Assembly (NCBI GenBank): GCA_023395435.1
Contig: JAEWZG010000061.1
Span: 40,107 to 104,106 of the forward strand
Direction: 5' to 3'
DNA: 64,000 bases
DNA from: Bacillota bacterium
GTDB taxonomy: Bacteria; Bacillota; Clostridia; Oscillospirales; Ruminococcaceae
Part shown: piece by piece, positions 8,843 through 17,773 of the stretch
Layout of the letters: every line of letters starts with the position of its first letter
Numbering within the stretch: position 1 is the first letter of the stretch
Notes under the pieces: generated by a model
The model's input: only the letters and a program-made list of their open reading frames with translations
Told to the model about the DNA's origin: nothing
Databases searched by the model: none
Program-made: the position numbers and the translations under genes

Positions 8843-9445
8843 ATGATTAGTTTTATATTATCTGGCGTCGGTGGTCAGGGTACTGTTCTTGCATCGAAGC
8901 TTCTTGCAAAATCTGCTATGGAATCAGGACTTGAAGTCAGAACGACAGAAACAATAGGTATGGCACAGCGTGGTGGCTCTGTTGTTAGCCATATAAGAAT
9001 GGGAGAAACAGTGGATTCCCCAATTGTGCCAGAAAAAAGTGCTGATGTTATTATTGCTTTTGAACCTTCTGAGGCTGTAAGAGTCCTTCCTTATTTAAAA
9101 GAAAACGGCAGTATGCTCGTATGTGATTCTCCTATAATGCCTGTTACAAGTTCACTAGGTGGCGGTTATGATATTGATGAAATAATTAACTTCTTGAAAG
9201 TTAACGTTAAAAATCTCACTATTTTCAATGGTGATAAATTTATGGAATGTTGTGGAAATGAAAAAGCATTGAATGTTGCCTTGCTCGGTACAACTGCAAA
9301 CACAGGAGCATTACCTTTCAATACAGAAATATTAGAAAATACTATTAAAAAAAGTATTCCTGAAAAGTTCTTAGATATGAATATGAAAGCTTACGATTTT
9401 GGAAAGAGGTGCGCAAATGACAACAGAAGTATTGAACAGAATTAA
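8843..9445 (+). CDS. iorB: indolepyruvate:ferredoxin oxidoreductase, beta subunit
   Basis: IorB is the gamma-domain-like small subunit that pairs with IorA. The N terminus has the family glycine motif LSGVGGQGTVLASKLLA, followed by the conserved TETIGMAQRGGSVVSHIRMG. Length (200 residues) is normal for a stand-alone IorB. The ATG at 8843 has TTGGAGG upstream, 30 bases after the iorA stop. The last 29 bases overlap paaK, so the operon is tightly packed. Confidence 0.94.
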   Translation: MISFILSGVGGQGTVLASKLLAKSAMESGLEVRTTETIGMAQRGGSVVSHIRMGETVDSPIVPEKSADVIIAFEPSEAVRVLPYLKENGSMLVCDSPIMPVTSSLGGGYDIDEIINFLKVNVKNLTIFNGDKFMECCGNEKALNVALLGTTANTGALPFNTEILENTIKKSIPEKFLDMNMKAYDFGKRCANDNRSIEQN

Positions 9446-10646
9446 AAAATCAATAAGTCATGCTATGAACAGTGAATTTTACAAAGAGCATTTTAAAGGA
9501 ATTGATACTTCAAGCATTAATTCACAAGAAGATTTTGAAAAACTTCCTTTCTCCGATAAAGGTGATTTAAGAAATGCTTATCCTCTCGGTCTTCAGGCAG
9601 TACCTGACGAAAAAATCGTTCGTATTCACTCTTCATCAGGAACAACAGGAACACCTGTTATTATTCCTTATACACAAAAAGACGTTGATGATTGGGCAAC
9701 TATGTTCAAGAGATGTTACGAAACTGCTGGTATTACTAATACTGACAGAATACATATTACTCCTGGTTATGGTTTGTGGACTGCGGGTATTGGTTTTCAG
9801 TTAGGTGCTGAAAAGCTTGGTGCTATGACTATTCCAATGGGTCCAGGTAATACAGACAAACAGTTAAAAATGATGGAAGACTTAAAATCATCAGTTATAT
9901 GTGCAACATCTTCATATGCACTTTTGCTTGCAGAAGAAATTGAAAAGCGTGGAATTAAAGATAAAATTGTATTAAAAAAAGCAGTTATCGGTTCAGAACG
10001 CTGGGGCGAGAAAATGAGAAAGCGTATTGCAAATGAGCTTGGCGTTCAGTTATTTGATATTTATGGACTTACAGAAATATATGGTCCTGGTATAGGTATG
10101 AGCTGTCCTTTTGAGCACGGTATGCATATGTGGACTGATTATTTATATTATGAAATAATTGATCCAAAGACAGGTAAGCATGTTAAAAAAGGCGAAGTCG
10201 GTGAGCTTGTTATCACAACTCTCGAAAAAGAAGGTGCACCACTAATACGTTATAGAACGCACGACCTTACAAAAGAAATTGAGGGCGAATGTGAATGTGG
10301 CTTAAAATTCCCACGAATTGATACAATTATCGGGCGTTCAGATGATATGGTCAAAGTCAAAGGAGCTATTGTGTTCCCCGCCCGTGTTGAAGAAGTTCTT
10401 TCAAAAATTGAAGGTGTCAGCAGTGAATATCAGATTATCATTGATCATCTTAATGGAAAAGACATTCTGTCACTATTCTTTGAAACACCTATTAATGATG
10501 AAAAAGAACGTAAGGAACTGGCTAAACGCGTAGAAAAGGTATTTAAAGAACAGATTAATATTATTCCTGTAACAAAGCCAGTTTCTATCGGTGAATTGCC
10601 ACGAAGCGAAAAGAAATCAACAAGAATTTTTGATAACAGATATTAA
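9417..10646 (+). CDS. paaK: phenylacetate-CoA ligase (aryl acid-CoA ligase)
   Basis: PaaK-type enzymes join aryl acetates such as phenylacetate or indoleacetate to CoA with ATP. The AMP-binding motif SSSGTTGTPVIIPYT is at about residues 71-85. The adenylate-forming motif FDIYGLTEIYGPG follows near residue 213, and the C-terminal domain has GRSDDMVKVKGAIVFP. Length (409 residues) is slightly short but normal for the anaerobe group. The ATG at 9417 has AGAGGTG upstream and lies inside iorB. Pairing with iorAB is a common arrangement in archaea and anaerobic bacteria, where the enzymes share aryl-acetyl-CoA. Confidence 0.92.
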   Translation: MTTEVLNRIKKSISHAMNSEFYKEHFKGIDTSSINSQEDFEKLPFSDKGDLRNAYPLGLQAVPDEKIVRIHSSSGTTGTPVIIPYTQKDVDDWATMFKRCYETAGITNTDRIHITPGYGLWTAGIGFQLGAEKLGAMTIPMGPGNTDKQLKMMEDLKSSVICATSSYALLLAEEIEKRGIKDKIVLKKAVIGSERWGEKMRKRIANELGVQLFDIYGLTEIYGPGIGMSCPFEHGMHMWTDYLYYEIIDPKTGKHVKKGEVGELVITTLEKEGAPLIRYRTHDLTKEIEGECECGLKFPRIDTIIGRSDDMVKVKGAIVFPARVEEVLSKIEGVSSEYQIIIDHLNGKDILSLFFETPINDEKERKELAKRVEKVFKEQINIIPVTKPVSIGELPRSEKKSTRIFDNRY

Positions 10647-10652
10647 TTTAGC

Positions 10653-10682
10653 AAAACATCCTCTATTACAGAGGATGTTTTA
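10653..10682 (+). terminator. terminator of the iorAB-paaK operon
   Basis: AAAACATCCTCT pairs perfectly with AGAGGATGTTTT over a five- to six-base loop, seven bases after the paaK stop. Confidence 0.88.
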
Positions 10683-10747
10683 ATTATATGTTGTATATAT
10701 AAAGGCATAATGATATAATATGATTATATATAAATTTATGAGGTATA

Positions 10748-11497
10748 ATGATGTTGAATGAATTTTCAAGAACTCAATTATTATTTGGCGAACAAGCAAT
10801 GAATAAGCTGAAAAAAAGCAGAGTAGCTGTTTTCGGTGTTGGTGGTGTTGGTGGATATGTTGTTGAAGCTCTTGCACGAACAGGAATAGGCATGATTGAT
10901 GTTATTGATAACGATAAAGTTTCACTTACAAATATCAACAGACAGATTATAGCAACACATAAAACAATTGGGCAAGATAAGGTTGATGTAATCGAAGAGA
11001 GAATACATGATATCTGTCCTGATATTATTGTGAATAAATTTAAATGCTTCTATCTCCCTGAAACAGCAGATCAATTTGATTTTACACAATTTGATTATGT
11101 TGTTGACGCAATAGATACAGTAAAAGGGAAACTTGAAATTGTAAAGCAAGCAAATTTAGCAAGAGTAAAAATAATTTCCTCTATGGGTGCTGGAAATAAA
11201 GTTGATCCGACTGCTTTTAGAGTAACTGACATATATAAAACAAGTGTTTGTCCTCTTGCAAGGGTAATGAGATATGAACTTCGCAAAATGGGAATAAAAA
11301 AACTCAAAGTAGTTTATTCTGAGGAACAGGCATTACAGCCACTAAATGATGAATCAATTATTGAGGCTGAAAGCACTAACACAATGAAACGTGCAATACC
11401 CGGTTCAACAGCGTTTGTTCCTTCTGTTGCTGGATTAATTATTGCAAGCGAGGTAATAAAAGACCTCATAGATATAAACTTAAAAAATCAAACATAA
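10748..11497 (+). CDS. tcdA: tRNA threonylcarbamoyladenosine dehydratase (ThiF/MoeB family)
   Basis: TcdA converts t6A at position 37 of ANN-decoding tRNAs to the cyclic form. The protein starts with FSRTQLLFGEQAMNKLKKSR, the typical N terminus of this family, followed by the nucleotide-binding motif VAVFGVGGVGGYVVEALARTG at about residues 25-45. DVIDNDKVSLTNINRQ supplies the Asp and the NxNRQ element. The C-terminal stretch STAFVPSVAGLIIASEVI is also typical. The length is normal for TcdA and too short for ubiquitin-like activators with extra domains. The ATG at 10748 has GAGG four bases upstream; an ATG at 10751 is also possible. Confidence 0.88.
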   Translation: MMLNEFSRTQLLFGEQAMNKLKKSRVAVFGVGGVGGYVVEALARTGIGMIDVIDNDKVSLTNINRQIIATHKTIGQDKVDVIEERIHDICPDIIVNKFKCFYLPETADQFDFTQFDYVVDAIDTVKGKLEIVKQANLARVKIISSMGAGNKVDPTAFRVTDIYKTSVCPLARVMRYELRKMGIKKLKVVYSEEQALQPLNDESIIEAESTNTMKRAIPGSTAFVPSVAGLIIASEVIKDLIDINLKNQT

Positions 11498-11570
11498 ATA
11501 GTATAATAATATTAATAAACTATTATAAATTTAATAGATAAAATATATTTGGAGTTAATTGTTTAAATTA

Positions 11571-11599
11571 TTGACTTATTATTGGTTATATAGTAAAAT
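11571..11599 (+). promoter_or_regulatory. sigma-A promoter of the Bax inhibitor-1 gene
   Basis: TTGACT is followed after exactly 17 bases by TAAAAT, 27 bases before the ATG of the next gene. Confidence 0.7.
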
Positions 11600-11625
11600 A
11601 AATATAAAATGAAAGGAGTCTTGAT

Positions 11626-12327
11626 ATGGATAATTTTAATGGATATACCTCTTTTGATAGTCAAAGCAATGTACAGGATAATGTTCAGGATATTACAGTT
11701 AAGACATTTATGTATATGTTCTTTGCATTAATTGTTTCTGGTTTTTTTGCATTTGTTACTTACGCAACAGGAAATGCTGAGGAAATGATTAGTAATGGAA
11801 CATTCATAATTCTTATTTTTGTTGAACTTGCTACTGTAATAATAACAACTATTCTTGTAAGAAAGAACTTGCCTGCTCCAGCAGCGGTTTGTGGTACAAT
11901 ATATTGTATCGTTAATGGATTAACACTTTCAGTTATCTTCCTTGCATATGAAATGCAGTCTATTGTTGCAATCTTTTTTGTTACATCAGCAATCTTTGGT
12001 GCTATGGCACTTTATGGTTCAAGAACAAAAAAAGATCTTACTTCAATTGGCAGCCTTTGTTATATGGCTTTAATTGGAATAATACTTATTACAATTATTA
12101 ATATATTCTTTTTAAAGAGTGAAGGACTTGACCTTGTTCTTAGCTACGTTGGTGTATTAGTATTTGTTGGGCTTACTGCTTATGATACTCAGATGATCAG
12201 AAGATTAGCTACAAGCGATAATGGCTTATCACCTTATTCAATAGCAATTCTTTGTGCATTGAATTTATACCTTGACTTTATCAATCTTTTCTTAAAACTT
12301 TTAAGAATTTTCGCTAGAAATAGATAA
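11626..12327 (+). CDS. Bax inhibitor-1/YccA family membrane protein
   Basis: This is a seven-helix membrane protein of the BI-1 (TMBIM) family, some of whose members are pH-sensitive calcium leak channels. It has seven hydrophobic segments starting at about residue 27. The family pattern includes SAIFGAMALYGSRTKKDLTS in the middle and VGLTAYDTQMIRRLA near the end. The C-terminal segment ends with LYLDFINLFLKLLRIFARNR, which is diagnostic. AAAGGAG precedes the ATG. It stands alone between a good promoter and a terminator. Confidence 0.92.
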   Translation: MDNFNGYTSFDSQSNVQDNVQDITVKTFMYMFFALIVSGFFAFVTYATGNAEEMISNGTFIILIFVELATVIITTILVRKNLPAPAAVCGTIYCIVNGLTLSVIFLAYEMQSIVAIFFVTSAIFGAMALYGSRTKKDLTSIGSLCYMALIGIILITIINIFFLKSEGLDLVLSYVGVLVFVGLTAYDTQMIRRLATSDNGLSPYSIAILCALNLYLDFINLFLKLLRIFARNR

Positions 12328-12351
12328 AGCATAATTTTAAAATATACTTAT

Positions 12352-12375
12352 AATCCCATCATTAACGATGGGATT
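12352..12375 (+). terminator. terminator
   Basis: AATCCCATC and GATGGGATT form a nine-bp stem 25 bases after the BI-1 stop, followed by a T-rich tail. Confidence 0.8.
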
Positions 12376-12603
12376 ATCTTATTTTGCTTATAAAACACCA
12401 GGTAATGACTTGGCTTTTGAAAAAAATAAGATAATAAACAGACTAATAATATGATAGAATTTGCGAGAATTCTAATAGAAAAAAGCATTCTGATACACGA
12501 AGTGTATGCAAATTTATAGCAGATAAATATAAAAAAAGAAATTTTATGGTTAGATGTGCTGAAATTATCATAAATAACAAAATGAGTATTTACTATTAAA
12601 GGG
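12376..12603. other. intergenic, nothing recognised
   Basis: AT-rich spacer between the BI-1 gene and the tRNA-Leu promoter. I see no open frame with a ribosome binding site and no strong hairpin. Confidence 0.5.
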
Positions 12604-12632
12604 TTGACTTTTAGAAAGTAATATAGTATAAT
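12604..12632 (+). promoter_or_regulatory. promoter of tRNA-Leu
   Basis: TTGACT, a 17-base spacer and a perfect TATAAT, ending 29 bases before the tRNA. This is close to the sigma-A consensus. Confidence 0.85.
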
Positions 12633-12661
12633 AAATAGGCTTCAATAAAATTGTTTTATAT

Positions 12662-12748
12662 GCCGCTGTGGTGGAATAGGCAGACACAAGGGACTTAAAA
12701 TCCCTCGGTAGTAATATCGTACCGGTTCAAGTCCGGTCAGCGGCACCA
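12662..12748 (+). tRNA. tRNA-Leu(UAA)
   Basis: The acceptor stem GCCGCTG pairs with CAGCGGC, followed by A and an encoded CCA. The anticodon stem GGGAC/..TCCC encloses a loop with anticodon TAA (12697 region, read TTAAAA). The long variable arm pairs CGGTA with TATCG, as expected for a class II tRNA, and the T arm is GGTTCAAGTCC. The last 63 bp of the gene recur at 21586-21648 and 25327-25389, marking it as the insertion site of two islands. Confidence 0.97.
12686..12748 (+). repeat. att-like direct repeat, copy 1 (inside tRNA-Leu)
   Basis: The 63-bp 3' part of tRNA-Leu, from just before the anticodon stem to CCA. It is repeated in the same orientation at 21586-21648 (4 differences) and 25327-25389 (1 difference). 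This is the usual pattern of integration by a tyrosine recombinase into a tRNA 3' end. Confidence 0.88.
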
Positions 12749-12765
12749 TAATGTTATATTTAACC

Positions 12766-12795
12766 AAAGGGCTCATAGAAATATGAGCCTTTTTG
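12766..12795 (+). terminator. terminator after tRNA-Leu
   Basis: AAAGGGCTCAT and ATGAGCCTTTTT form a stem over a short loop, 18 bases after the tRNA. Because it lies inside the att-flanked segment it was probably brought in by island A. Confidence 0.85.
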
Positions 12796-13168
12796 CATAA
12801 TATAACGACGATACAAGAGAGTGGTGCAACACCTATAATATCAGCTCTACCAAAAAATAATTATTTCTTTTTTCTTTTACACATAAAAATAGCCTTCCAG
12901 ATTTATCGCATGAAAATTTACATTATTTAACAAAACTGGAAGGCTCGAACGAAGCCTAATTATATTATTATTTGAGAATTTTCAACGTCTTATGAATTAC
13001 TGCTCATGCACCTGAACTGCCTATGTTTTAGATACAAGCTTAACCTTTGTATATATTGTTGCAGTTATTATTCTATATTATTTGTTCTGAAGGATTTGGA
13101 AGCTGTTTATGTGATCAAAAATTAATACACTGCAAAGAATAACAGAATAGAACTTTCAAGAAACAAAT
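12796..13168. other. left end of island A, no gene seen
   Basis: About 370 bases without a supported gene. A ten-bp inverted repeat, AGCCTTCCAG at 12891-12900 and CTGGAAGGCT at 12936-12945, could form a hairpin with a 35-base loop. It may be a terminator of the minus-strand kinase gene or an element-end structure; I cannot tell. Confidence 0.4.
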
Positions 13169-14560
13169 TTATGACTTTGGCAATGTTACCATAAATACAC
13201 TTCCCTCATTTAAAACGCTCTGAACATCAACAGTACCGCCATGAGCTGATATAATTGATTTTACAATAACCAGTCCTATTCCTGTCCCGCCAGACTTACG
13301 ATTACGTGATTTATCTGCTCTGTAAAAGCGTTCAAAAATAAACGGTAAATCTTCTGATGAAATACCAATTCCGTTATCTTGAATGCTAAGCATTATAGAC
13401 TTATCCGTCTCTGAAAGATTAATATTGATGTTTCCGCCCTGACTTGTGTATTTTATTGCATTGGATAACAAGTTTATCACTACTTGACTAATTCTGTCTT
13501 TATCAGCAAAAATATCTGCGCAAAAGCCATTAACTGAAACAGACATAGCTTTATTTTTAAGTTCAACTTCAAAATTAAATAGCACCTTTTTTACTACTTC
13601 TATAATATTAACTTGCGTTTTTTCAAGTTTTAAGTTGTTGCTGTCAACCCTTGCAAGGCTTTCCAAATCCTTCACAAGTTTTTCAAGACGAACGGCTTCA
13701 TCATAGCAGCTTTGAAGGCGCTGCGTCGTCGGTTGCCACACACCTTCAACCATAGCTTCAATATGTGTCTGTAAAGTGGTAAGTGGGGTTCTTAACTCAT
13801 GGGCAACGTCAGCAGTAAGCTGTTTTCTCAAATTTTCCTGCTTGCCTAATGAATCAGCCAAATGGTTAATAGACCCAGTAAGTTCGTTTACCTCTTTTGT
13901 GTTTGTAGTTTCTTCAATTCTAACATTGTATTCTCCATCTGAGATTTGTTTTGCTACTCCAGCAGTTATAAGTATTGGGTGACTTATCCGTTTTGCCATA
14001 AAGAATCCAACAAAGACAGAAAAGACAAGTGAAATAACACTTACTAAAATTAGAATTCTATTAAGCGAATTTAAAAATTCAAAATCATCTTTACTTAGGA
14101 AATAAGGACCAAAAAAACTAATATTAGCTTTTCCAATTTCTTTATTTACTAAATAAATTGGAAACTCTTTTGAAGTGAATTCCCCATTGATTTGTGGATA
14201 TTTAGTCATCATTCTATGTGAAATATCATCCATTATCCGTGTACAGCTATTCATGTCACAAACTTCAGCATCCCATATATTATTACTGTTCACATCATAA
14301 ACTTTAACAATAAACCCATCATAAAGAGCATTCATACCTATGGTGTGTACAAAATTCATATCCCATTTACCTGTTGCATCGTCATATTGTTGGCTGATCG
14401 ATGTTACAATTTCCTTTACTGATGCTTGCTGTTGTCTAGTTATGTATCCTTTAAACTGGTCTTGAATTAAAAAATTAGAGAATAGGCTGATTATTGCAAT
14501 TGATAGCAATGTTACGAATGCAATAGTAAGTGATAGTTTTGTTTTTAAAGTATGTTTCAT
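13169..14560 (-). CDS. sensor histidine kinase (CusS/OmpR-partner type)
   Basis: Membrane sensor kinase that phosphorylates the response regulator encoded just before it. Membrane segments lie at about residues 9-29 and 165-187 with an extracytoplasmic sensor between. A HAMP domain follows to about residue 235. The phospho-acceptor motif is ADVAHELRTPLTTLQ near residue 250. The ATPase domain has N box VINLLSNAIKYT, D/F box IQDNGIGIS and ENLPFIFERFYRAD-like text, then GGTGIGLVIVKSI. The ATG at 14560 has GGAAGG seven bases upstream; a GTG at 14566 is too close to it. The metal cluster context suggests sensing of copper or silver; the sensor domain itself was not recognised. Confidence 0.9.
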   Translation of the reverse strand: MKHTLKTKLSLTIAFVTLLSIAIISLFSNFLIQDQFKGYITRQQQASVKEIVTSISQQYDDATGKWDMNFVHTIGMNALYDGFIVKVYDVNSNNIWDAEVCDMNSCTRIMDDISHRMMTKYPQINGEFTSKEFPIYLVNKEIGKANISFFGPYFLSKDDFEFLNSLNRILILVSVISLVFSVFVGFFMAKRISHPILITAGVAKQISDGEYNVRIEETTNTKEVNELTGSINHLADSLGKQENLRKQLTADVAHELRTPLTTLQTHIEAMVEGVWQPTTQRLQSCYDEAVRLEKLVKDLESLARVDSNNLKLEKTQVNIIEVVKKVLFNFEVELKNKAMSVSVNGFCADIFADKDRISQVVINLLSNAIKYTSQGGNININLSETDKSIMLSIQDNGIGISSEDLPFIFERFYRADKSRNRKSGGTGIGLVIVKSIISAHGGTVDVQSVLNEGSVFMVTLPKS

Positions 14561-14679
14561 CCGCACACCTTCCTTTCTCTCAAATTACTTTAAGGTGACA
14601 CTGCAAAACCTTTAAGCACAAATTTTCTAAAATATGAGCTATAAGATTATGCCGTGCTACCTTAAGTTTATTTATTAAT

Positions 14680-15378
14680 CTACTCCCCACCAAATTTATA
14701 ACCTGTACCATGGATTGTAAGAATATATGTTGGGTTTTTGGGGTCACTCTCAATTTTTTGCCGAAGATTCTTTATATGGCTATCGATTGCCCTATCATAC
14801 CCATTAAACTCATCTCCAAAAGCTATTTGTATTAATTCTTCTCGAGTGAAAACTTTATTTGGATATTTTATCAAGGTTGAAAATATCTTAAATTCATTTG
14901 GTGTAAGATTTAATTCGCATTGATTCTTTTTAATTATGTGGCTTTCAAAATCAACGATTAAATCGTCATTCCCAAAAGTGCTTTTGTTATATAGAGGCTG
15001 TAAATCGCTTTGTGACCTGCGCAGTACTGCATCAATCCTTGCATAGAGTTCTTTTAGACTGAACGGCTTTGTTATATAATCATCTGCACCAATCTCTAAG
15101 CCTTTTAGCATATCAGATTCCTCTGCCTTGGCTGTAAGCATAATAATTGGTACACGGGACTTTTTACGAATTGTCATACAAATATCTTCACCAGTCATAT
15201 CTGGTAGCATGAGGTCTAATAATATTAGTGAGATATTTTTTCTTTCAAAAATACCAAGAGCATCATTCCCACTTTCAGCAGAAAACACATTAAAATTTTT
15301 GCTTTCAAGAAATGACTTGACAACCTCTATTATTTTTTCTTCATCATCGACAATCAATATTGATTTTGCATTATCCAT
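14680..15378 (-). CDS. OmpR-family response regulator
   Basis: DNA-binding regulator of the metal island. The receiver domain has the acidic pair VDDEEK, the phosphorylated Asp in LILLDLMLPDM (about residue 53) and the Lys in DDYITKPFSLKEL. A winged-helix domain of the OmpR type follows (LTPNEFKIFSTLIKYPNKVF, then HIKNLRQKIE). The ATG at 15378 has GAGAGG upstream. It precedes the kinase by about 120 bases. A probable binding site, two 7-mers repeated at 11-base spacing, occurs before both copA and the DUF2318 gene; that link is my inference. Confidence 0.92.
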   Translation of the reverse strand: MDNAKSILIVDDEEKIIEVVKSFLESKNFNVFSAESGNDALGIFERKNISLILLDLMLPDMTGEDICMTIRKKSRVPIIMLTAKAEESDMLKGLEIGADDYITKPFSLKELYARIDAVLRRSQSDLQPLYNKSTFGNDDLIVDFESHIIKKNQCELNLTPNEFKIFSTLIKYPNKVFTREELIQIAFGDEFNGYDRAIDSHIKNLRQKIESDPKNPTYILTIHGTGYKFGGE

Positions 15379-15400
15379 ATAATATCCTCTCAAAAACCAT

Positions 15401-15432
15401 TCTCAAAGTCCCTTTAACAAAGGACTTTGAGA
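15401..15432 (-). terminator. hairpin between chaperone and regulator genes
   Basis: TCTCAAAGTCC and GGACTTTGAGA pair perfectly over ten bases. It separates the CopZ-like gene from the response regulator and can act as a partial terminator or RNA-processing hairpin, so the regulator pair may be expressed at a lower level. Confidence 0.6.
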
Positions 15433-15439
15433 AATGCTA

Positions 15440-15646
15440 TTATACTATATCATAACCTTGATCTTCAATTGCAATCTTAATATCATCAATTGATACTTTA
15501 TCTGATTGGTACTCTATTGTAACAGTTTTTTGAGATAAATCAACTTCCACTGTTGCTACGCCATCAAGTGCACCAACAGATTTTTTTATTACATTTTCGC
15601 AATGGGAACAGGACATCCCATCAACTATTAATATAATTTTTCCCAT
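15440..15646 (-). CDS. CopZ-like heavy-metal chaperone (single HMA domain)
   Basis: A 68-residue protein made of one heavy-metal-associated domain. The metal-binding motif is GMSCSHCENV at about residues 10-19, and the ending KIAIEDQGYDIV is typical of this fold. Proteins of this size carry Cu(I) or Ag(I) to P-type ATPases in the cytoplasm. The ATG at 15646 has GGAGG eight bases upstream. It lies between the TauE fusion and the two-component genes and probably serves CopA at 18669-21134. Confidence 0.88.
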   Translation of the reverse strand: MGKIILIVDGMSCSHCENVIKKSVGALDGVATVEVDLSQKTVTIEYQSDKVSIDDIKIAIEDQGYDIV

Positions 15647-15697
15647 TATAAGTTCCTCCAACAATATATTTTATTAATACTACTTTACGACTTTTAT

Positions 15698-17143
15698 TTA
15701 TTGTCCGCAACAGCCACCCATTGTTTGTACTGTTTTTGAACTTTCATCTTTTATTTTAACCACATCAGCTTTGCTTAAATAATCCACAACAGTAATTTTG
15801 CTTCTTATCATTCCCATCCAACAGCTATATGGAATAGTTCCAGTCTTAGAAGGTGTGAACTCTATTACATTATCTCCTTCTTCAAGGTCTTTTGTAATAT
15901 TATACTCAGGAATAATAATTGAATTGTTACAGCCATTGATTGTCCCATCTTCCGCTTTTATTGTCCATTTTACTGGTATCCCTGATTGAACAGTAATTGG
16001 CTCATATTCTCCGCTTTTAAGTGTTGTGGTAACTGTCTGAACACCATCAGCTCCAATAGAAGCTGTATTATTACTGCTTGATTTATTAAAATCACCAATC
16101 ATTGATGGAAATGAAAGTCCTGAAACACTAATACCATTTTGGAACATGAATATACCAAGTATGATTACTAATACAGAACTCACCTGCATCATTTTGCTTG
16201 TAAACTTTTTACTTAAAAATGAGCTCAGAGTGCCAATTCCAAACATTAGTGGTACAGTCCCTAAGCTAAACAATAACATAGATAGTGCACCTTTTAGCGG
16301 ACTTCCAGAAGAAAGTGCATATAACTGCATGGCTTGCAACGGACCACATGGCATAAGTCCATTTAAAAGTCCGACATAAAGAGGGCTTTTGCTATTTTTG
16401 CTTTTTTCTTCATTAATTTTTTTATATAATATCTTTGGCATTCTTATATTAAACTTTCGGAGCCAAGGAAAGAAATTTAGCATATTAAGTCCCATTATAA
16501 CCATAAATATACCAGCAATTATTGCTACAATGCCTCTTGCAGTACCTGAAAAGCTAACCACTGAACCAATACCACCAACGATACCACCGACGACCGTATA
16601 AGAAATAACCCTTCCTAAGTTATATAGGATACTTGGTCTTAAATTTGCTAGCTTACTCTTACTTTGAATACACTGCTTTGAGACACATTGAGATAAATTG
16701 ATTCCCCCGCACATTGCAACACAATGTATTGAAGTGAGCAGTCCAATTAAAAATAGCATGCTATATCCTACACCTTGTTTCGCCTTTGGAAAGTTGTTGA
16801 AAATATTGAAGACACCAAAGAGTTTGCCTATCATAAATACAGCAAGAACAATAACTCCAATTCCTAATATCTGTTTTATGTCAGTTTTTTTACCGATAAC
16901 TGGATTTTTTGCGTTTGAAACAGTTTTTTTGATTTTATAATCTAAGTCTACAATGATTTTTTCTATTGTTTCCAAATGAATTATATCTGCATCAAAAGTA
17001 ACTTTGGCTACTGAGCTTGAGTAGCTTACCTTAGCACTAACAATTCCTGATGTTTTTTTAAGTATATTTTCTATTCTGTTTTCACAGTTTGTACAGGTCA
17101 TTCCGTCAATAAAGATTGTTTTTGTAATAATATTTTGTGACAT
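15698..17143 (-). CDS. HMA - sulfite exporter TauE-like - cupredoxin-like fusion
   Basis: A three-part membrane protein of 481 residues. Residues 1-70 form a heavy-metal-associated domain with GMTCTNCENRIE. The middle is a TauE/SafE-type (UreH-like) membrane domain of about six helices, with LLTSIHCVAMCGGINLSQC and GLLNGLMPCGPLQAMQLYAL as conserved blocks. The C-terminal 120 residues are cupredoxin-like, with CNNSIIIPEYNI and IPYSCWMGMIRSKI, and the tail ends in GGCCGQ. The Cys and Met positions suggest copper binding outside the membrane. Together this looks like a metal transport or delivery protein; the direction is unknown. The ATG at 17143 has GAGGAGGG. Confidence 0.85.
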   Translation of the reverse strand: MSQNIITKTIFIDGMTCTNCENRIENILKKTSGIVSAKVSYSSSVAKVTFDADIIHLETIEKIIVDLDYKIKKTVSNAKNPVIGKKTDIKQILGIGVIVLAVFMIGKLFGVFNIFNNFPKAKQGVGYSMLFLIGLLTSIHCVAMCGGINLSQCVSKQCIQSKSKLANLRPSILYNLGRVISYTVVGGIVGGIGSVVSFSGTARGIVAIIAGIFMVIMGLNMLNFFPWLRKFNIRMPKILYKKINEEKSKNSKSPLYVGLLNGLMPCGPLQAMQLYALSSGSPLKGALSMLLFSLGTVPLMFGIGTLSSFLSKKFTSKMMQVSSVLVIILGIFMFQNGISVSGLSFPSMIGDFNKSSSNNTASIGADGVQTVTTTLKSGEYEPITVQSGIPVKWTIKAEDGTINGCNNSIIIPEYNITKDLEEGDNVIEFTPSKTGTIPYSCWMGMIRSKITVVDYLSKADVVKIKDESSKTVQTMGGCCGQ

Positions 17144-17184
17144 GAAATCCCTCCTCAATAAATGCTACAATTAACAGAGTTATA

Positions 17185-17718
17185 TTAACTCTTCCAATTC
17201 TCGAAAACAAACCTTGCCTCTGTTAGATAATCTTTAGATATAGTTATATTTGTTGTATCCACGGTTTTTACATCATCAGTGATTGGAACTGGATTACAAC
17301 CTCCCTTAGTAACCTGAACATCACTCATACCAAACTGGTTACCACAGTTTTGGCAGACAAGAACATCGCGCTTCTGCACATAGTAGCCTTTACCAGAAGC
17401 ATAACATACCTGACAGGTATTAAATGCTGTTCGGATGCTGCCGTCCGGTGCCTTAACAGCCATAACCTCCATGTTCGTACCATCAATAGCTATTGGATAA
17501 AATGTAGCCTTATCAGATACTTCACTAATTGGTATTAGAAAATCTCCATTTTCGGACAGTGTAACATTTATCTTTTGGTCAATTTTTTTGTCTGACGGCT
17601 GTTTTGTAAGTAATAAAGCTGTGATGATTATTGCAATAAATGCTGGTATAATAATCATCAGAATTTTTAGCTTATTGGATTTCTGTTTCACATTTTTTAA
17701 ATTTTTAGTATTACTCAT
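17185..17718 (-). CDS. DUF2318 domain protein, membrane-anchored
   Basis: An N-terminal membrane anchor lies at residues 17-38. A DUF2318-type domain follows with the pattern TCQVCYASGKGYYVQ, then VLVCQNCGNQFGMSDVQ and GGCNPVPI. The paired CxxC motifs suggest a metal or iron-sulfur centre facing outside. DUF2318 proteins are often found beside TauE-like and HMA proteins in metal clusters, but their reaction is not established. The gene is first in the minus-strand run towards the TauE fusion, CopZ and the two-component system. A probable regulator box and promoter lie 56-89 bases upstream. Confidence 0.85.
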   Translation of the reverse strand: MSNTKNLKNVKQKSNKLKILMIIIPAFIAIIITALLLTKQPSDKKIDQKINVTLSENGDFLIPISEVSDKATFYPIAIDGTNMEVMAVKAPDGSIRTAFNTCQVCYASGKGYYVQKRDVLVCQNCGNQFGMSDVQVTKGGCNPVPITDDVKTVDTTNITISKDYLTEARFVFENWKS

Positions 17719-17773
17719 TATAAATTCTTCCTCTCAAATCAAGTTAATGTAAGGTTTGTTACTTACTAATATG

